Assembly: GCA_032622095.1 (NCBI GenBank)
Contig: CP136069.1
Coordinates: forward strand, 124,703,450 to 124,767,449
From: Siphonodentalium dalli
Lineage: Eukaryota; Mollusca; Scaphopoda; Gadilida; Siphonodentaliidae
Reading direction: 5' to 3'
Length of the DNA stretch: 64,000 nt
Shown: positions 1-11,789 of the stretch, one piece after another
Numbering within the stretch: position 1 is the stretch's first letter
How the letters are laid out: each line of letters starts with the position of its first letter
Program-made: the position numbers and the translations under genes
The notes under the pieces: generated by a model
What the model was told of the DNA's origin: nothing
What the model saw: the letters and a program-made list of their open reading frames with translations, nothing else
Databases searched by the model: none

Positions 1-980
1 GTAACACATACAGCCTGTAACCGATGTGGAAAATGACATGGACATACATTGTAGAGACAAATATGCTGCACAGGGTAAATAATGCCGAAAATGTCCAAAA
101 TGGAACCATTTTGCAAAATGGAACCATTTTGCATATGTCTGCCGCAGTAAAAGTGTTAACAATGTCTGTGAAGAACAAGACCCTGTTCCGGAGATGGAAT
201 ATTTATTCATCGACTGTATTCAGACAGAGATCAACTGACAAAAGCGTTTGCGACGCTTGTTATTATTTCAAACTGAAAACATCCAAAATGATCAGTTAGG
301 ATATGTTGTCAGGCATGTAATAAATACCGAACCACACACGTGTGTTACTGGCTGATAAGTGTATGGCAAACTTGCGATAATGCTCAAGTTTTTGGGCCTC
401 TCATGCTATCCTTACACCATAAACTGACGGCCGGGAACGCACATGTGCAATTCTGTGTATATTTTCAAATGGGCACATATTAATGCAACATGTTGCTAGT
501 AGTGTAGCCGAAAGGGTCAGGTTACTAGTTTTCAACTTTTCGGTGAACAAGGACCAGTGTATCGCGCGAAATTCGACAACTGTCTAAATTTCTATTTCAT
601 GGAAGTAAAAGTACATTTTAATGAACGATTTTGTCTCAAAGTTGATACAACTGCTTAGTGAATGAAAATTGCTATCTGGCTGTCATCTGTCATTGTTTTT
701 GCGACTCTCCTGTCTGTTTATTTGCGCTCACTCAATGTCATTTGCTGAATATAATGGTTCCTGGTCGAAAGTCGAAAGCCGAAAAAAATCTAAAAATGTA
801 GTGACACTGACCCCTCCAGTAGTAGTGTACTTGACAGTTTATGATTATCATCTTTTTCAAAAAGGACAACGGCAGAATAAAACTTTTCAGTGAGAAGGTG
901 GCACCATCAGACCAAACAACAACAGTGGTATCAACCAGGGCAGACCATTTTATAGTCCAGGTAGTTTATATGGTCAAGAC
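1..980. other. flank without recognised gene
   Basis: No coding exon, RNA gene or known repeat recognised. Short ORFs here lack splice context and protein-like composition. Confidence 0.5.
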
Positions 981-1249
981 TTAATCCTTCCATGACTTCA
1001 GCTTCCTGACATTTTGCGAAAACCCTATGCCAATGCATTCTCTTATACACGCAAGTCTCCCATAGGGAGCCTGCATTTATAAGAGAATACATTGGCCTAA
1101 AAATATTTACCTTTAACTTATATATGCGAACTTATATATGCGAACTTTTATATGCGAGGCTCCCTATGGAAGACTTGGATATATTAGACAATGCACTGGC
1201 ACATGATCTTGATTGCTGCACAGCGCAGCTTCTGTAATGCAAGGTATAA
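981..1249 (-). mobile_element. double-hairpin TTAA element, family P1
   Basis: Diverged copy in the reverse orientation. Ends are TTAATCCTTCCATGA and GTAATGCAAGGTATAA. Two hairpins built on CCAATGCATTCTCTTATA and its complement are separated by a short spacer. This is a non-autonomous element; the ends resemble piggyBac-type MITEs. Confidence 0.75.
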
Positions 1250-1744
1250 CCGACAATGTATCCATGACAACTAGCATCCTTGACTGACACACATATGATA
1301 GCTGTAATGATCAGCTCTGACACAGCCTAAATTTAACTTTTATAGTTAAATATGATATCAAACCACCATTTTCCTACTGAATACAGAAACTATGACATCC
1401 TGTTGCACAGCCACATTTAAGTGTTAACAACAGAACAGAGATAAAATTTGCTCAGCAACATTTTGCACAAGATTATTTTATTTTATTTAATACAGATTTT
1501 AATTTTTTTTTATAACAGTTCAGAAGGCCAACTTAATAGTGACCAATTTACAATCGCAATTGTATTGTTTGGATCGTAATACACAGGTACAGATAAAAAA
1601 AACTTTAAACAGCTTTAAATTTCAGTCACGGTTAGCTACCTACAGTCACCCAATGGATTCCATTGCCAAACTTTTTCTTGCATGGATAAATATGATATAC
1701 TAGTACCTTTATCAATATGCAAGAAAATATAGCGATAACATGTA

Positions 1745-1965
1745 CAGTAATGCCCTAATTAATCGACTCCATAACCACAGCAGAATTATGGGTAACTTTT
1801 CAGGATTTAGTCGGAAATATGGCTTGTTGCCATTCATCGGAAAGCTCTCACTTTCTCGGGGAGAGCTTTCCGATGAATGGCAACAAGCCATATTTCCGAC
1901 TAAATCCTGAAAAGTTACCCATAATTCTGCTGTGGTTATGGAGTCGATTAATTAGGGCATTACTG
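1745..1965. mobile_element. TA-flanked foldback element, family P4
   Basis: Near-perfect palindrome of 221 bp with arms over 100 bp, ends CAGTAATGCCC / GGGCATTACTG, flanked by TA on both sides. TA target duplication and CAGT termini suggest a Tc1/mariner- or pogo-derived foldback MITE (inference). Confidence 0.85.
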
Positions 1966-2591
1966 TATCATCTGACAAATGGTAGCTGGCAGTGTCTGAA
2001 GTTAGAAGTTTTCGATCTAAACCTGTATGTTTAGGATCACATCTATAGTTAGATGGGAGTTATAGAATTTGAACAATTTTCAATGAAAAACAGGGCCGCA
2101 GACAGCCATATTATACTTTACTCTTTGTATGGCTAAATATTTCTGCATGCCTACAGCCAACATTTTTCATCCAATTGATCCCAAACTTCATAAGGCTCTC
2201 CGTGTTGGCCTCTAGTATTAAGGCTGTCTAACAAGATGGAACGGAAGTTGTAGAAGCTGTTGTCCCTCACCCTACAAACAACCTAGACTGTAAAATAGGC
2301 CACCCTAGTCAATACAGTTCAATAATGAAACAAAACAAAACAAGTTAAAACATATCGGCTTCAATCCACCTGAAGCCACTTATAAAACATTGAACACTGA
2401 CCTTTTTGATCACATATTTCACGTTCAGATACCACGTGGTGTCAAGATGAAATAAAATGGCAGATTTTGACAAATATATTGGTTATTATCCAAAACATGT
2501 TCATGCCCCATGTGTGCTGAAAATACTTGTGGGTAGTTTTTTTTCCCAAAGTTTCTAAGCGAAGGATTTAAAGGGACTCCAGGCCTTTGAA

Positions 2592-3004
2592 TAAGGCTGA
2601 AAATAGTGTGTCATTTACAGAATGAGGTCCCCAGAGGGTGAATTTAGTGATGCTATCCTCCACAGTGGGCTAGCATTACCAAATTCACCCTCTGGGGACC
2701 TCATTCTGCTTAGGCCTCAAAAGCTATGGGAGACCTATCACCTATGATCAGATTAAGTTCCCCCAGTTGAAGTTGGTGATGTTCACCCATTAGTCACCAC
2801 GAATAATAATTTTATCTTCTGCTCTCTAGAAACTGAAGAGAAGGAAAAAATTAACTATAAGAAGAATGAGAATTCTGTCTAAGAAGAATGAGGTCCCCAG
2901 AGGATGAATGTGGTGATGCTAGCCGGCTATGCGGGATAGCATCAGTAAATTTACCCTCTGGGGACCTCATTCTGCAAATGACAGACACACTATTTGTAGG
3001 CTTG
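2592..3004 (+). mobile_element. two-palindrome element with 8-bp TSD, family P2
   Basis: Flanked by CCTTTGAA (2584-2591) and CCTTCGAA (3005-3012), 7 of 8 matching. Contains two ~90-bp palindromes, each built on AGAATGAGGTCCCCAGAGG and its complement, separated by a unique spacer. No coding potential. Confidence 0.8.
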
Positions 3005-3315
3005 CCTTCGAAGTGGTTTCATGTAAATTAACAATTTTATAAAATTTTGTAAAACAACTACCGGTATTATCAACATGTACATAAAAAAATAGATTCATTT
3101 TGTTCTTATTTTCATACGAGATTTCGCATATTGAAAGAATGTTATGTAAATAGTACTACTTCAGTAACATAATGGATCAAAGTCCAATTAGATACCAAAG
3201 TAACATTGGCAAGTAGCATTGAAAAATATTCTGAAAACAAATTTAGACTAAATTATTTGAACTTGCCCTGTGATCAATGATGAAAAATCTCTGACAGTTT
3301 TCTTTATAGATAACA

Positions 3316-3573
3316 ATGGCTTCAACACACGAAATGAATATAAGAATCAAGTTTATCTATTTTTCCATGTTCTTCTTAGTAGTGATGTTTTTGCAGACTT
3401 TAATATTTTTTGCACATTTACCGAGTGGCTTGGGTCTCTTTAAGTCTAGAATTGAGGAAATTTTCAATTGGAAACTTTGGTCAGAAGAGAGTATTCTGGC
3501 ACAAATGAGATATCAAGGAGGTTCTTTCTGTATATTTTACAAAACCGGCCAATTTCAACATGAGATGAGATGA
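3316..3573 (+). CDS. weak ORF with an N-terminal membrane anchor
   Basis: 85 codons. A splice-acceptor-like TTCTTTATAG precedes ATAACAATGG, a fair start context. After a short basic N-terminus, residues about 12-34 form one strongly hydrophobic segment (FIYFSMFFLVVMFLQTLIFF), followed by a soluble stretch. This looks like a type II signal anchor, as in Golgi glycosyl- or sulfotransferases, but no enzyme motif is present. It could be a first coding exon of a plus-strand gene or a chance ORF. Confidence 0.2.
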   Translation: MASTHEMNIRIKFIYFSMFFLVVMFLQTLIFFAHLPSGLGLFKSRIEEIFNWKLWSEESILAQMRYQGGSFCIFYKTGQFQHEMR

Positions 3574-4091
3574 TTTCCGACCATATATTTTGAGAATGGT
3601 TCTGTACAAGATATGACTAATATTTATATTCTTAGCGTTGTATCAGTTTTGCTGATTGTACAGTCTTTAGTAGCAGGTATTCATATGAAAATCAGGCGAT
3701 AACTTGCCTGCTACATAATGTCAATTGTCGGTGACTCATGACTAACAGTTTTGGGAGCATAAAAAAAGATATCTTTTATTTAGTGAAAGTGAAAAAGCCT
3801 AGATAAAAACAGAAAATATTTATTTCCTGGAAAAGTTATTTCATGTTTTTTTTTATTTACTAATTAACCATCTGTTTGTTTACAAAAGAGAGAAGTCTGA
3901 GAATCTTGATAAATGTAACGGTTTGACTATGTGGTCGTAACACACATGTCTTGCATTTAAAATTACACACAAATTGTATCCTGTGACAGACAATCTCTTG
4001 TACAAGTTTGTGCTCATAAGTTAACTCTTTGAACTATTTATGGCAACATGAAAATGACCTGCAGTTTGTAAGCTGTCCAGTCAGGGATCAG

Positions 4092-4343
4092 CAAGCCTTG
4101 AAATAGTGTGTCTGTTATTTGCAGAATGAGGTCCCAAGAGGGTGAATTTAGTGATGCTACCCCGCATAGCGGGCTAGCATCGCCAAATTCACCCTCTGGG
4201 GACCTCATTCTGCTTACGCCTCAGCAGAATGAGGTTCCCAGAGGGTGAATTTGGTGATGCTAGCCCGCTATGCGGGGTAGCATCACTAAATTCACCACCT
4301 GGGGACCTCATTCTGCAAATGACACACACTATTTCAAGGCTTG
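4092..4343 (+). mobile_element. two-palindrome element, family P2
   Basis: Ends CAAGCCTTGAAATAGTGTG and its complement; flanks GGGATCAG / GGGAACAG (7 of 8). Two palindromes lie almost back to back with little spacer, so this is a shortened P2 form. Confidence 0.8.
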
Positions 4344-4559
4344 GGGAACAGCCTAGAGGTTTCAAATTGGGAGATGTCACTTCTCCCTTTTGGTTATCAG
4401 GGAGAACTGGACTGTTATCAGGGAGAAATGACAATAGCTGAAATTCACTCTAAACCCCTACATTACCCTTCTATGATCTAATAAGTATTACTGTATGCAT
4501 GCAACAGAAGCACCCATTTATAAAACCATTATAGTGAGTAAGAACACCAGAATAATCAG

Positions 4560-4915
4560 GAAATATACTTTAAAGACATATTATGTACTTATTATGGAGC
4601 GTGAAACTGATGAGTTAGTGTTCAGGCAAACTGGAGGAATGTTACATTCTACCAACATTGCCGAAATTCTGAAGCAAATCGACCGTACCACTCCATAGAA
4701 AACATCATCTGAACCACGCTCAATTGTAAATATTTACTACTCGACTCGGTACGCATCTATCCGCGATAATCTAACGAAAACCATTTTGCCATCGACAGTT
4801 GCTGCATTTAATTAATATATAAGTATGACGGCATGTGTTGTCAATTTGGATATAATATTTGTAAAAATTCTCCGTTTCTATTTGATCACCCTACCGGAGT
4901 GTTTCACATCACTTT
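4560..4915 (-). repeat. dispersed repeat P12, copy 1
   Basis: The reverse complement matches 18543-18860 plus 20096-20155, sharing for example the stretch around CTATGGAGTGGTACG and the end AAAGTGATGTGAAACACTC. No terminal inverted repeats or coding capacity seen; class unknown. Confidence 0.65.
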
Positions 4916-4934
4916 AAGCATGCTGTGGGAGATA

Positions 4935-5230
4935 CCACCATTTATTAAAAAGAAAGAAGCAGATCACACTTCGTAAAAATACTCAGAATTCCACCGGAAA
5001 CAGCCGGATATGCGCGAAACCGAAAGTACAACATCGTAATAAACGACAAAATTGACTCGTCTTACGGTTTAACCCACACACCACCATTTATTAACAAATT
5101 TTAAGAAGCAGAAACTTTGTTTAAAGTTAGTCAAAACGAATCCGAGTTACACAGGTTATAACCGGACATGTATGCGTGAAACCGAAAGTACAAAATGACC
5201 CGTCTTAAAAGTTTTACCCGCAAAATAAAA
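4935..5230. repeat. tandem duplication, ~156-bp unit, two copies
   Basis: Two diverged units beginning CCACCATTTATTAA at 4935 and 5091 share GAAGCAG and CGAAACCGAAAGTACAA blocks. Confidence 0.6.
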
Positions 5231-5233
5231 GAC

Positions 5234-5452
5234 ACATTCCGTTCTCAATGCATACCACTATCAGTGAACTTAAATCATAAAGTATCCATTACTTATGTTC
5301 ATCAATGAGGCCTCACAATACAGCTGCACACTTGTGATTAAACGTATTGTTTTATTTCGTTTGCAATGCATGCCACTAATCCGTTACTAAGAAATGTTCA
5401 TCAATGCGGCCTAACAATACAGAACTTTGCACACTTGTGATTATACGTATTG
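5234..5452. repeat. tandem duplication, ~121-bp unit, two copies
   Basis: Units starting at about 5234 and 5355 share CAATGCATRCCACTA, GTTCATCAATG and ACACTTGTGATTA blocks. It directly follows the 156-bp duplication. Confidence 0.6.
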
Positions 5453-5796
5453 TTTACTAAAACAACACCCTCCATACGTGTGGCTTCACCAGAGTGTGAA
5501 AATCAATTAATATCAGTCACAGTTCACCACAACTTGAGTCTTCAATCAAAAGTTACCGACGATACATTCTGTGAATGTTAATGTGTGGGTATTTACGGTA
5601 CCGGAAATAAGGAAGTCACTGTCATTTGGGGAATTCCCGCAAATGCACGAATTTAAAAAATAAAAAAAACTTCGTTTTGGGATTTTCAATGTGGGGTTTT
5701 GACGAATCCGTGAGAAATTGGGGGTTATCCGTGTTTGCGGAATTGCCATGGAAATCCGTGAGTCTCACGGACAATCCGTGGAACTTAACAGCTCTG

Positions 5797-6155
5797 CCCA
5801 CCATATCAAATCCAGTCGGAAGTCGAGATTTTTTTACAATTTTAATAATTTGTTCTTGTATTCTTTAACAATTTTATAATTTCACCCATACAGAGCCCCA
5901 GACAAACATGAGCAGACGACACTCTTCTATGTGCTTCTATATATGTGTGGGGCTCCCTGCAGGGTAATGGATGTTTTTTTATTTTATGTCCTAAAAATTG
6001 TAAGAAACATTTATTTAAAAAACATGATAAAAAATTGTTAAGCCAATGCATTCTCTTATATATGCGAGGCGACCTATGGTCGACTCGCATATATAAGAGA
6101 ATGCATTGGCACAGGGTAAAAAAATCCCGACTTCCGACTGGATTTGATATGGCGG
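5797..6155. mobile_element. MITE with 38-bp terminal inverted repeats, P11
   Basis: Left arm (5797-5834) and right arm (6118-6155) are near-perfect inverted copies containing ATATCAAATCCAGTCGGAAG. The interior holds one diverged hairpin and one intact copy of the TATATAAGAGAATGCATTGG hairpin module that is also found in P1, P6 and P7. Confidence 0.7.
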
Positions 6156-6470
6156 GTCACATATGCATACTGGTATATGAGAGAGAAGTCACATCTCCCT
6201 GGGACAAAAATAGGGAGAAGCGACACAATTTAGGGACAAGTCACCCTCTAGGCTGGTCCCTGTGTCCAGTTATCTGATGTCACATCGTCAAAGCAGTTAT
6301 ATTATTATTGCTTTTTTCAATAAGTTGTATAATGTTTTGAAACAGAAAATACTCACAAAACAATCCCTTCAACTATGTATCATGTTGGGGACTACTCTCA
6401 TGTTCGAAATAAACGTGCATGCATGTTTAACGGGTTCACACTTGATTCTGGGAATCAAATTTAGGCACTC

Positions 6471-6733
6471 TTAAACCCTTTCAGTGCCCTTTACTGTCTG
6501 TAAAATCGGCCCTAAAAAAATAAAAAACATTTTTTTGTTTTTTAGATTTTAAAAAAATTATTAAAATTGTAAAAAATTGTAAAAAGTAATAACAAATGAT
6601 GAAAAATTGTTAGGCCAATGCATTCTCTTATATATGCGAGGCGACCTATGGTCGACTCGCATATATAAGAGAATGCATTGGCACAGGGTATATGGGTTGA
6701 TAAAAAAATCGGACCAGGCACTCGAAGAGTTAA
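6471..6733 (+). mobile_element. TTAA element with one hairpin, family P7
   Basis: TTAA at both ends; left end AACCCTTTCAGTGCC, right end GGCACTCGAAGAGTTAA. AT-rich interior with one shared hairpin module (about 6612-6683), then the block TATGGGTTGAT found in P3 and P7. Confidence 0.75.
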
Positions 6734-7318
6734 ACACTTTTTAAGGACTATTTTATTATTATAGTATTAATCTCCAATAAATATATAATTCAATGTCAAC
6801 TATTCTTAGCTTTCTCTGCAAAAAATTATTATCTGTATTCCAGTCGTAAATACCACACATTTATTTCCTTTCACTGACCTTTTCCATGCATACCGTTCTC
6901 GTGTCCATTATATTTCATTTCTATGATGACGCGGCATTCCCAACATGATGTAATGAATCGTGTCCAAATAGGGAGTGCATTCCTGGCATAGTAATTGTTT
7001 GTGAGAATCGTAGTATTTAGAAATAGTTATAAATATAATAAGATGCGAAAGAATAATCAGTAATGAATATTGTTGACTGATAAAAACTCGAAGATGATGT
7101 CTCCTATATTGCGAGGAGTAAAATTAATTATGGATATATCGCCTGTATTCAGTTTTCCGACAATAGTTGAGTTTGACAATGCGTGGGGGAAATTGTCAAC
7201 GAGTCATTGACCTCAGATCTGTGAAGTGATCTGCAATGCCATAAACCAATGAAATCGTGCGAAGTCTGCGCCACTCTCCAATGATATGGAGGGAATCTCT
7301 TCAAAACAGAACCTAATT
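6734..7318. other. intergenic DNA, nothing recognised
   Basis: AT-rich sequence between two MITEs with no exon-like ORF or repeat similarity noted. Confidence 0.4.
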
Positions 7319-7713
7319 TTAACCCTTTACCCAACAAACCGGCCAAAACCGGCCAAATAAAGCTTCAACAGCCTAAAATATCTTCGGTCTGTCTCAATAG
7401 AACCATACAAATATGGATATCATTGGAACCGGCTCCTTGACCACATTGTGATAGTTACAGTTATGCCCTGTGCCAATGCATTCTCTTATATATGCGAGTC
7501 GACCATAGGTCGCCTCGCATATATAAGAGAATGCATTGGCCTAAAAAAAATCTTTTTTAACACTTTTTACCATTTTTTCTTACATTCTTTAACAATTTTA
7601 TAATTTTTAATGTGTTAAGCCAATGCATTCTCTTATATATGCGAGGCGACCTATGGTCGACTCGCATATATAAGAGAATGCATTGGCACAGGGCCGTTCT
7701 GTTGGGTAAAGGG
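7319..7713 (+). mobile_element. TTAA element with two hairpins, family P6
   Basis: Begins TTAACCCTTTACCCAACA and ends TGTTGGGTAAAGGG. It contains two copies of the shared hairpin in opposite loop orientation (about 7471-7540 and 7619-7687). Nearly identical to the copy at 60041-60431, which suggests recent activity. Confidence 0.85.
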
Positions 7714-7932
7714 ATATAGGATTTTTGTCGCCTTTTCAAAGAGACTCAGATCTCCCCAGCTGGATGGGAACATAAATAGGATCTTGAATCAAACCTCTCT
7801 GCTCATTTATATAGGTCCGTGTTTACTAAAAATAATCAGTATTCAAACCCTGCACGTTTATTTGGAACAAAACAATATATTATTAGCCCAGACTGAATGT
7901 CAATAGAATAAATCAAATAGCAATTCACCACT

Positions 7933-8371
7933 CAAGCCTTGGAATAGTGTGTCTTTCATTCTCTTTAGGCCTTAACTGCTATGGGAGATGTAGGATCAGA
8001 TTGAATTCTTCAGTTGAAATTGGTGATGTTCACCCATCAGTCACTCAATTATTCATTTTATCTTCTGCAAATTAGGGGATATAGAAACTAAATAGAATGG
8101 AAAAAGTAACGAAAAACAATGTTAATTCATGACTATAGTATAGATACTTCCCAGATGATGAGGCCCAAGCATAATCGAGGTGTCCAATGGGTGCACTTCA
8201 CCATCTGTGAAAAATCTGTGTCTAGGTCTCCCCTAGCAGATGAGGCCATGCAGAATGAGGTCCTCAGAGGATGAATTTGGTGACGCTGGCCAACTGTGGG
8301 GGGTAGCGTCACTAAATTCACCCTCTGTGGACCTCATTCTACAAATGACAGTCACACTATTTCAAGACTTG
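7933..8371 (+). mobile_element. P2 element with perfect 8-bp TSD
   Basis: Flanked by TCACCACT at 7925-7932 and 8372-8379. Ends CAAGCCTTGGAATAGTG / CACTATTTCAAGACTTG. The first palindrome is largely deleted; the second (about 8252-8342) remains. Confidence 0.85.
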
Positions 8372-8477
8372 TCACCACTGGGCTTATAATTAAAAGATTT
8401 TTTGTTTCCCCATCTCCTGACCATCCCATTTTTTGCTACCGACTTTTTTGAGTTTTGATTAAAATATAACTTTTATT

Positions 8478-8692
8478 AAAGGTACTCAATCCGATTTGAT
8501 GGTCCCTATGTCATCAGATTCTAATAAAAACAACATTTTATGAAATGACGCTTCAGTTATCAGAATTGATTAATTGCCCAAAAATAATGCTAACCACAGT
8601 CAACTATAGTATAAATTGCCTAAAATGTTATTCAAAAATTGATATCTGATCACTCTGAGCTTTGATGGGTGGGAACCTCGACTCGTAGGACT
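8478..8692 (+). repeat. dispersed repeat P10, copy 1
   Basis: Matches 43519-43893 (shared AAAGGTACTCAATCCGAT, AATGCTAACCACAGTCAA and TCTGATCACTCTGAGCTTTG), but this copy is internally deleted. No terminal structure resolved. Confidence 0.65.
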
Positions 8693-9243
8693 GTGAATGG
8701 AAGTATTTAATGCAAATGCTGAGAACTATATCCCAGAAGAAACTGATTGTTGGATCAAATGAAAGTTGAAATTCAGAAGATATATGGGAAACATGTATAG
8801 TCTTTCTTGCCTGTGCCTGATTAATAAGGGGAAAGACATTCCAAAAATGAATTCAATTAAATGATACATTGTTTTTATACGAATATAACAACACATGAGG
8901 TCATTGAATTATTAAGTTATTCTGACAACACCATATTGCTGAAAGAATGCTTCTCCAATTTGGTTTGTGAAAACAATTACTTTGCCTACCTACTTATCCA
9001 GCCCCAAAAATATGAGTCGGGAGAGGGGAAATACAAAATCTTTTAAGGATTGCTGTGTACAAGATAAATAACATGGAAAGACCTCGAGATCAGGGTCTAT
9101 TCTTATCTGTAGTCGTGCATGCATCTAGTCGGGGGAGACCTTTAAGGTCGAACCATCTTACAATGGATGTGTTCAATTGCTTCTCTCTCAATTGGTGGCA
9201 GCAATTACTTTAATCATTGGTGGTTGGTCCACAAATGATACTA

Positions 9244-9508
9244 TTAACCCTTTCATGAGCTGTGCTCGAACAGCATTAAAGATCCTGTGCCAGTGAATTC
9301 TTATTATAAATGCGAGTCTCCCATAGGAAGCCTTGCATATATAAAAGAATGCACTGGCTTACATGGTCAAGGTAAATATTAATTGGCCAATGTATTCTCT
9401 TATATACATGTATGTGATGCTCTCTATTGGAGACTTGCATATATAAGAGAATGCATTGGCACATGGTTTATGCAAACTTTCAGGAAGCTCCAGTCATGGA
9501 AAGGATAA
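9244..9508 (+). mobile_element. double-hairpin TTAA element, family P1
   Basis: Begins TTAACCCTTTCATGA; the right end GTCATGGAAAGGATAA is mutated. Two hairpins (about 9290-9360 and 9381-9463) flank the conserved spacer AGGTAAATATT. Confidence 0.8.
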
Positions 9509-9603
9509 ATATATAGACAATAACAATATTGCATCACCAATTTAAAGTGTTCAATATCGGGTCAATTTACAGACTTCAACCTTAAAATGTGTACATGTGT
9601 CAT

Positions 9604-9876
9604 TTAACCCTATCTATACTAAATACTCATTAACGAGCAGTTCCCTGAGGAAATGTTCAGATAATAGGATCAACAAATGACCATAGATCGTTTGTTGAAC
9701 CTTATTATCTAAACATTTGCCGACAATGGGTATGAATTCTTCTGCACTTGTATTATCATTTTGTCTGGCTGTCGTCTGCTCATATATCCTTAACATCCCT
9801 CCAAATGAATAATGGCCATTCCAGTGTATACTTTTATAAATGAATGGGAGCATCCATTCAGTATAGAAAGATTTAC
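9604..9876 (+). mobile_element. TTAA element, family P5
   Basis: Begins TTAACCC with TATACTAAATACTC; ends TTCAGTATAGAAAGATTTA. Contains a short internal palindrome around GTTTGTTGAAC. No ORF of note. Confidence 0.75.
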
Positions 9877-9902
9877 GGTCAGTTTATGGTGATAACATGT
9901 CT

Positions 9903-10111
9903 TTAACCCTTTGAGTGCCAAGGGCCGATCTCATCGGCCCTAAACCTACAAAATAAGTCTGTTAAAGAATATAAGAATAAATTATTAAAATTGTAAAAAA
10001 AAAATTGTTAGGCCAATGCATTCTCCTATATAGGTCGACTCGCATATATAAGAGAATGCATTGGCACAGGGTATATGGGTTGATACAAAAATCGACCTGG
10101 CACTCAAAGGG
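9903..10111 (+). mobile_element. TTAA element, family P7
   Basis: Begins TTAACCCTTTGAGTGCC and ends GGCACTCAAAGGG. Contains a partly deleted shared hairpin (10014-10065) and the GGGCCGAT..ATCGGCCC palindrome near its left end. Confidence 0.75.
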
Positions 10112-10182
10112 CTATTCAGATTATACTGATTGAATGTTGATTGGTTTGAACGACAAAGAAATGATAGGTAACCCTGTGGCAA

Positions 10183-10624
10183 CAAGCCTGGATATAGTGT
10201 GTCTGATTTTTGCACAATAAGGTCCAGAGGGTGAATTTAGTGACGCTATATTGCATGGCAGGCTAGCATCACCAAATTCACCCTCTGGGGACCTCATTCT
10301 GCTTAGGCCTCATCTTCTGGGAAGTATCTATAGTCTCAAATTAAAATTTCTTTTAGTTACTTTTTCCTTTCTGTTTAGTTTCTATATCCCCTATTTGCAG
10401 AAAATAGATACATAATCGAGATGACTATTAAATGGGTGAACATCACCAACTTCAACTGAGGAACTTCAATCTGATCCCAGGTCTCCCATAGCAGTTGAGT
10501 CCAAAGCATAATGAGTTTCCCAGAGGGTGAATTTGGTGATGCCAGCCTATCGTGCGGTATTGTGTCACTAAATTCACCCTCAGGGGACCTCATTCTGCAA
10601 ATATCAGACACGCTGTATCCAGCC
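10183..10624 (+). mobile_element. two-palindrome element, family P2
   Basis: Left end CAAGCCTGGATATAGTGTG; right end degraded (CGCTGTATCCAGC). Two palindromes at about 10207-10302 and 10510-10600. The flanks show no clear TSD. Confidence 0.7.
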
Positions 10625-10770
10625 GATAAATAGCTCTGCAGTAAGCTAATGCACACCTAAAAGTTTTAGAGATAGTGACTAGTTGCATGCATGACTGCAA
10701 ATGGCAATAGACCGTTACATAACAATGCTATCAACTCTTTTTTGATTGTCATCGTTGGGGTGCCTATACA

Positions 10771-10985
10771 TTAACCCTTTCAGTGCCAAGTCCGATTTTT
10801 GTATCAACCCATATATCCTTGATCATTTTTCAAATTTATTGATTATAATAATGTGATACATTGATGGAAAGAGCTCTTAGAGCTCTTTCCTTCGATGTAT
10901 CACATTATTATAATCAATAAATTTGAAAAATGATTAAGGAAATATGGGTTGATACAAAAATCGGACTTGGCACTGAAAGGGTTAA
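10771..10985. mobile_element. near-perfect 215-bp palindrome, family P3
   Basis: TTAA on both sides. Arms of about 103 bp run from AACCCTTTCAGTGCC inward to a centre of alternating AGCTCTTAGAGCT. The two arms differ at only a few bases. No coding potential; a transcript would form one long hairpin. Confidence 0.9.
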
Positions 10986-11050
10986 TAGGTTCTTCAAATT
11001 TGTAGAGCCCCAATCACCGGAGTGTCTATTATTTGCATAATAATATTAAT

Positions 11051-11300
11051 CATTTCATTACTAAATACTCTTTGATGAGTAGTTCCCTTAGCAAATGTTC
11101 AGATGATAAGTTCAACAAACGGCCATGTTATCTGAACATTTGCCACCAATGAATAGAAATCCTCCTGCACTTGTATTATCTGTTCATCATGTCTGTCGTC
11201 AGCTCATTTTCCTGAACAGCTCTTCAAATGAATAATAGACCATTTCAGTATATGCTTTTATAACCGTATGGAAGAATCCATTTAGTAAGAAAATGGTTAA
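11051..11300 (+). mobile_element. TTAA element, family P5
   Basis: Left end diverged (CATTACTAAATACTC); right end TTAGTAAGAAAATGGTTAA. Shares the internal GTTCAACAAACGGCCAT and TCCAAATGAATAATAGACC blocks of the family. Confidence 0.7.
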
Positions 11301-11349
11301 AGAAAGCAAAGTTCTAACAAAACTTGCCCAGATTCACAAATATGTATCC

Positions 11350-11405
11350 TATTAATATACTATAATTAATATTAATATAATATAATATTAATATAATATT
11401 AATTA
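11350..11405. repeat. AT-only low-complexity tract
   Basis: Alternating TAATAT and ATTAAT words. Confidence 0.8.
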
Positions 11406-11553
11406 CTGGATAGATTATTCGATTCAGTTCTAAAGAATACACCAAATTTGAATGGACCATTCTTAATTTGTAGGGATGTTGAGGTTATATAAGTCGACAA
11501 CAGGCAGGGAAAAATTAGTAACTAACCACCAGCGAGTATTTAGTAATAGAGGG

Positions 11554-11786
11554 TTAACACTTTGATACTGGTGCAGCATTAAATATCCTGTGTCAGTGCA
11601 ATCTCCATAGGGAGTCTCGCATATATAAGAGAATGCACTGGCTTACAAGGTCAAGATAAATATTTTTAGGCCAAAGTATTCTCTTATATATGCGATGCTG
11701 CCAATTGGAGACTCACATATATAAGAGAATGCATTGGCACAGGGTTTTCACAAAATTTCAGGAAGCTCCAGTCATGGAAGGGTTAA
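11554..11786 (+). mobile_element. double-hairpin TTAA element, family P1
   Basis: TTAA ends; right end GTCATGGAAGGGTTAA is intact. The first hairpin is half deleted, the second (11669-11737) is intact. The next element (P2) starts three bases further on. Confidence 0.8.
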
Positions 11787-11789
11787 CCC

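Noticed and set aside
4495-4698. 67-codon plus-strand ORF resembling the tail of the ORF over exon M
   Set aside because: The similarity is due to the P12 repeat, which also lies next to exon M; it is not a duplicated exon.
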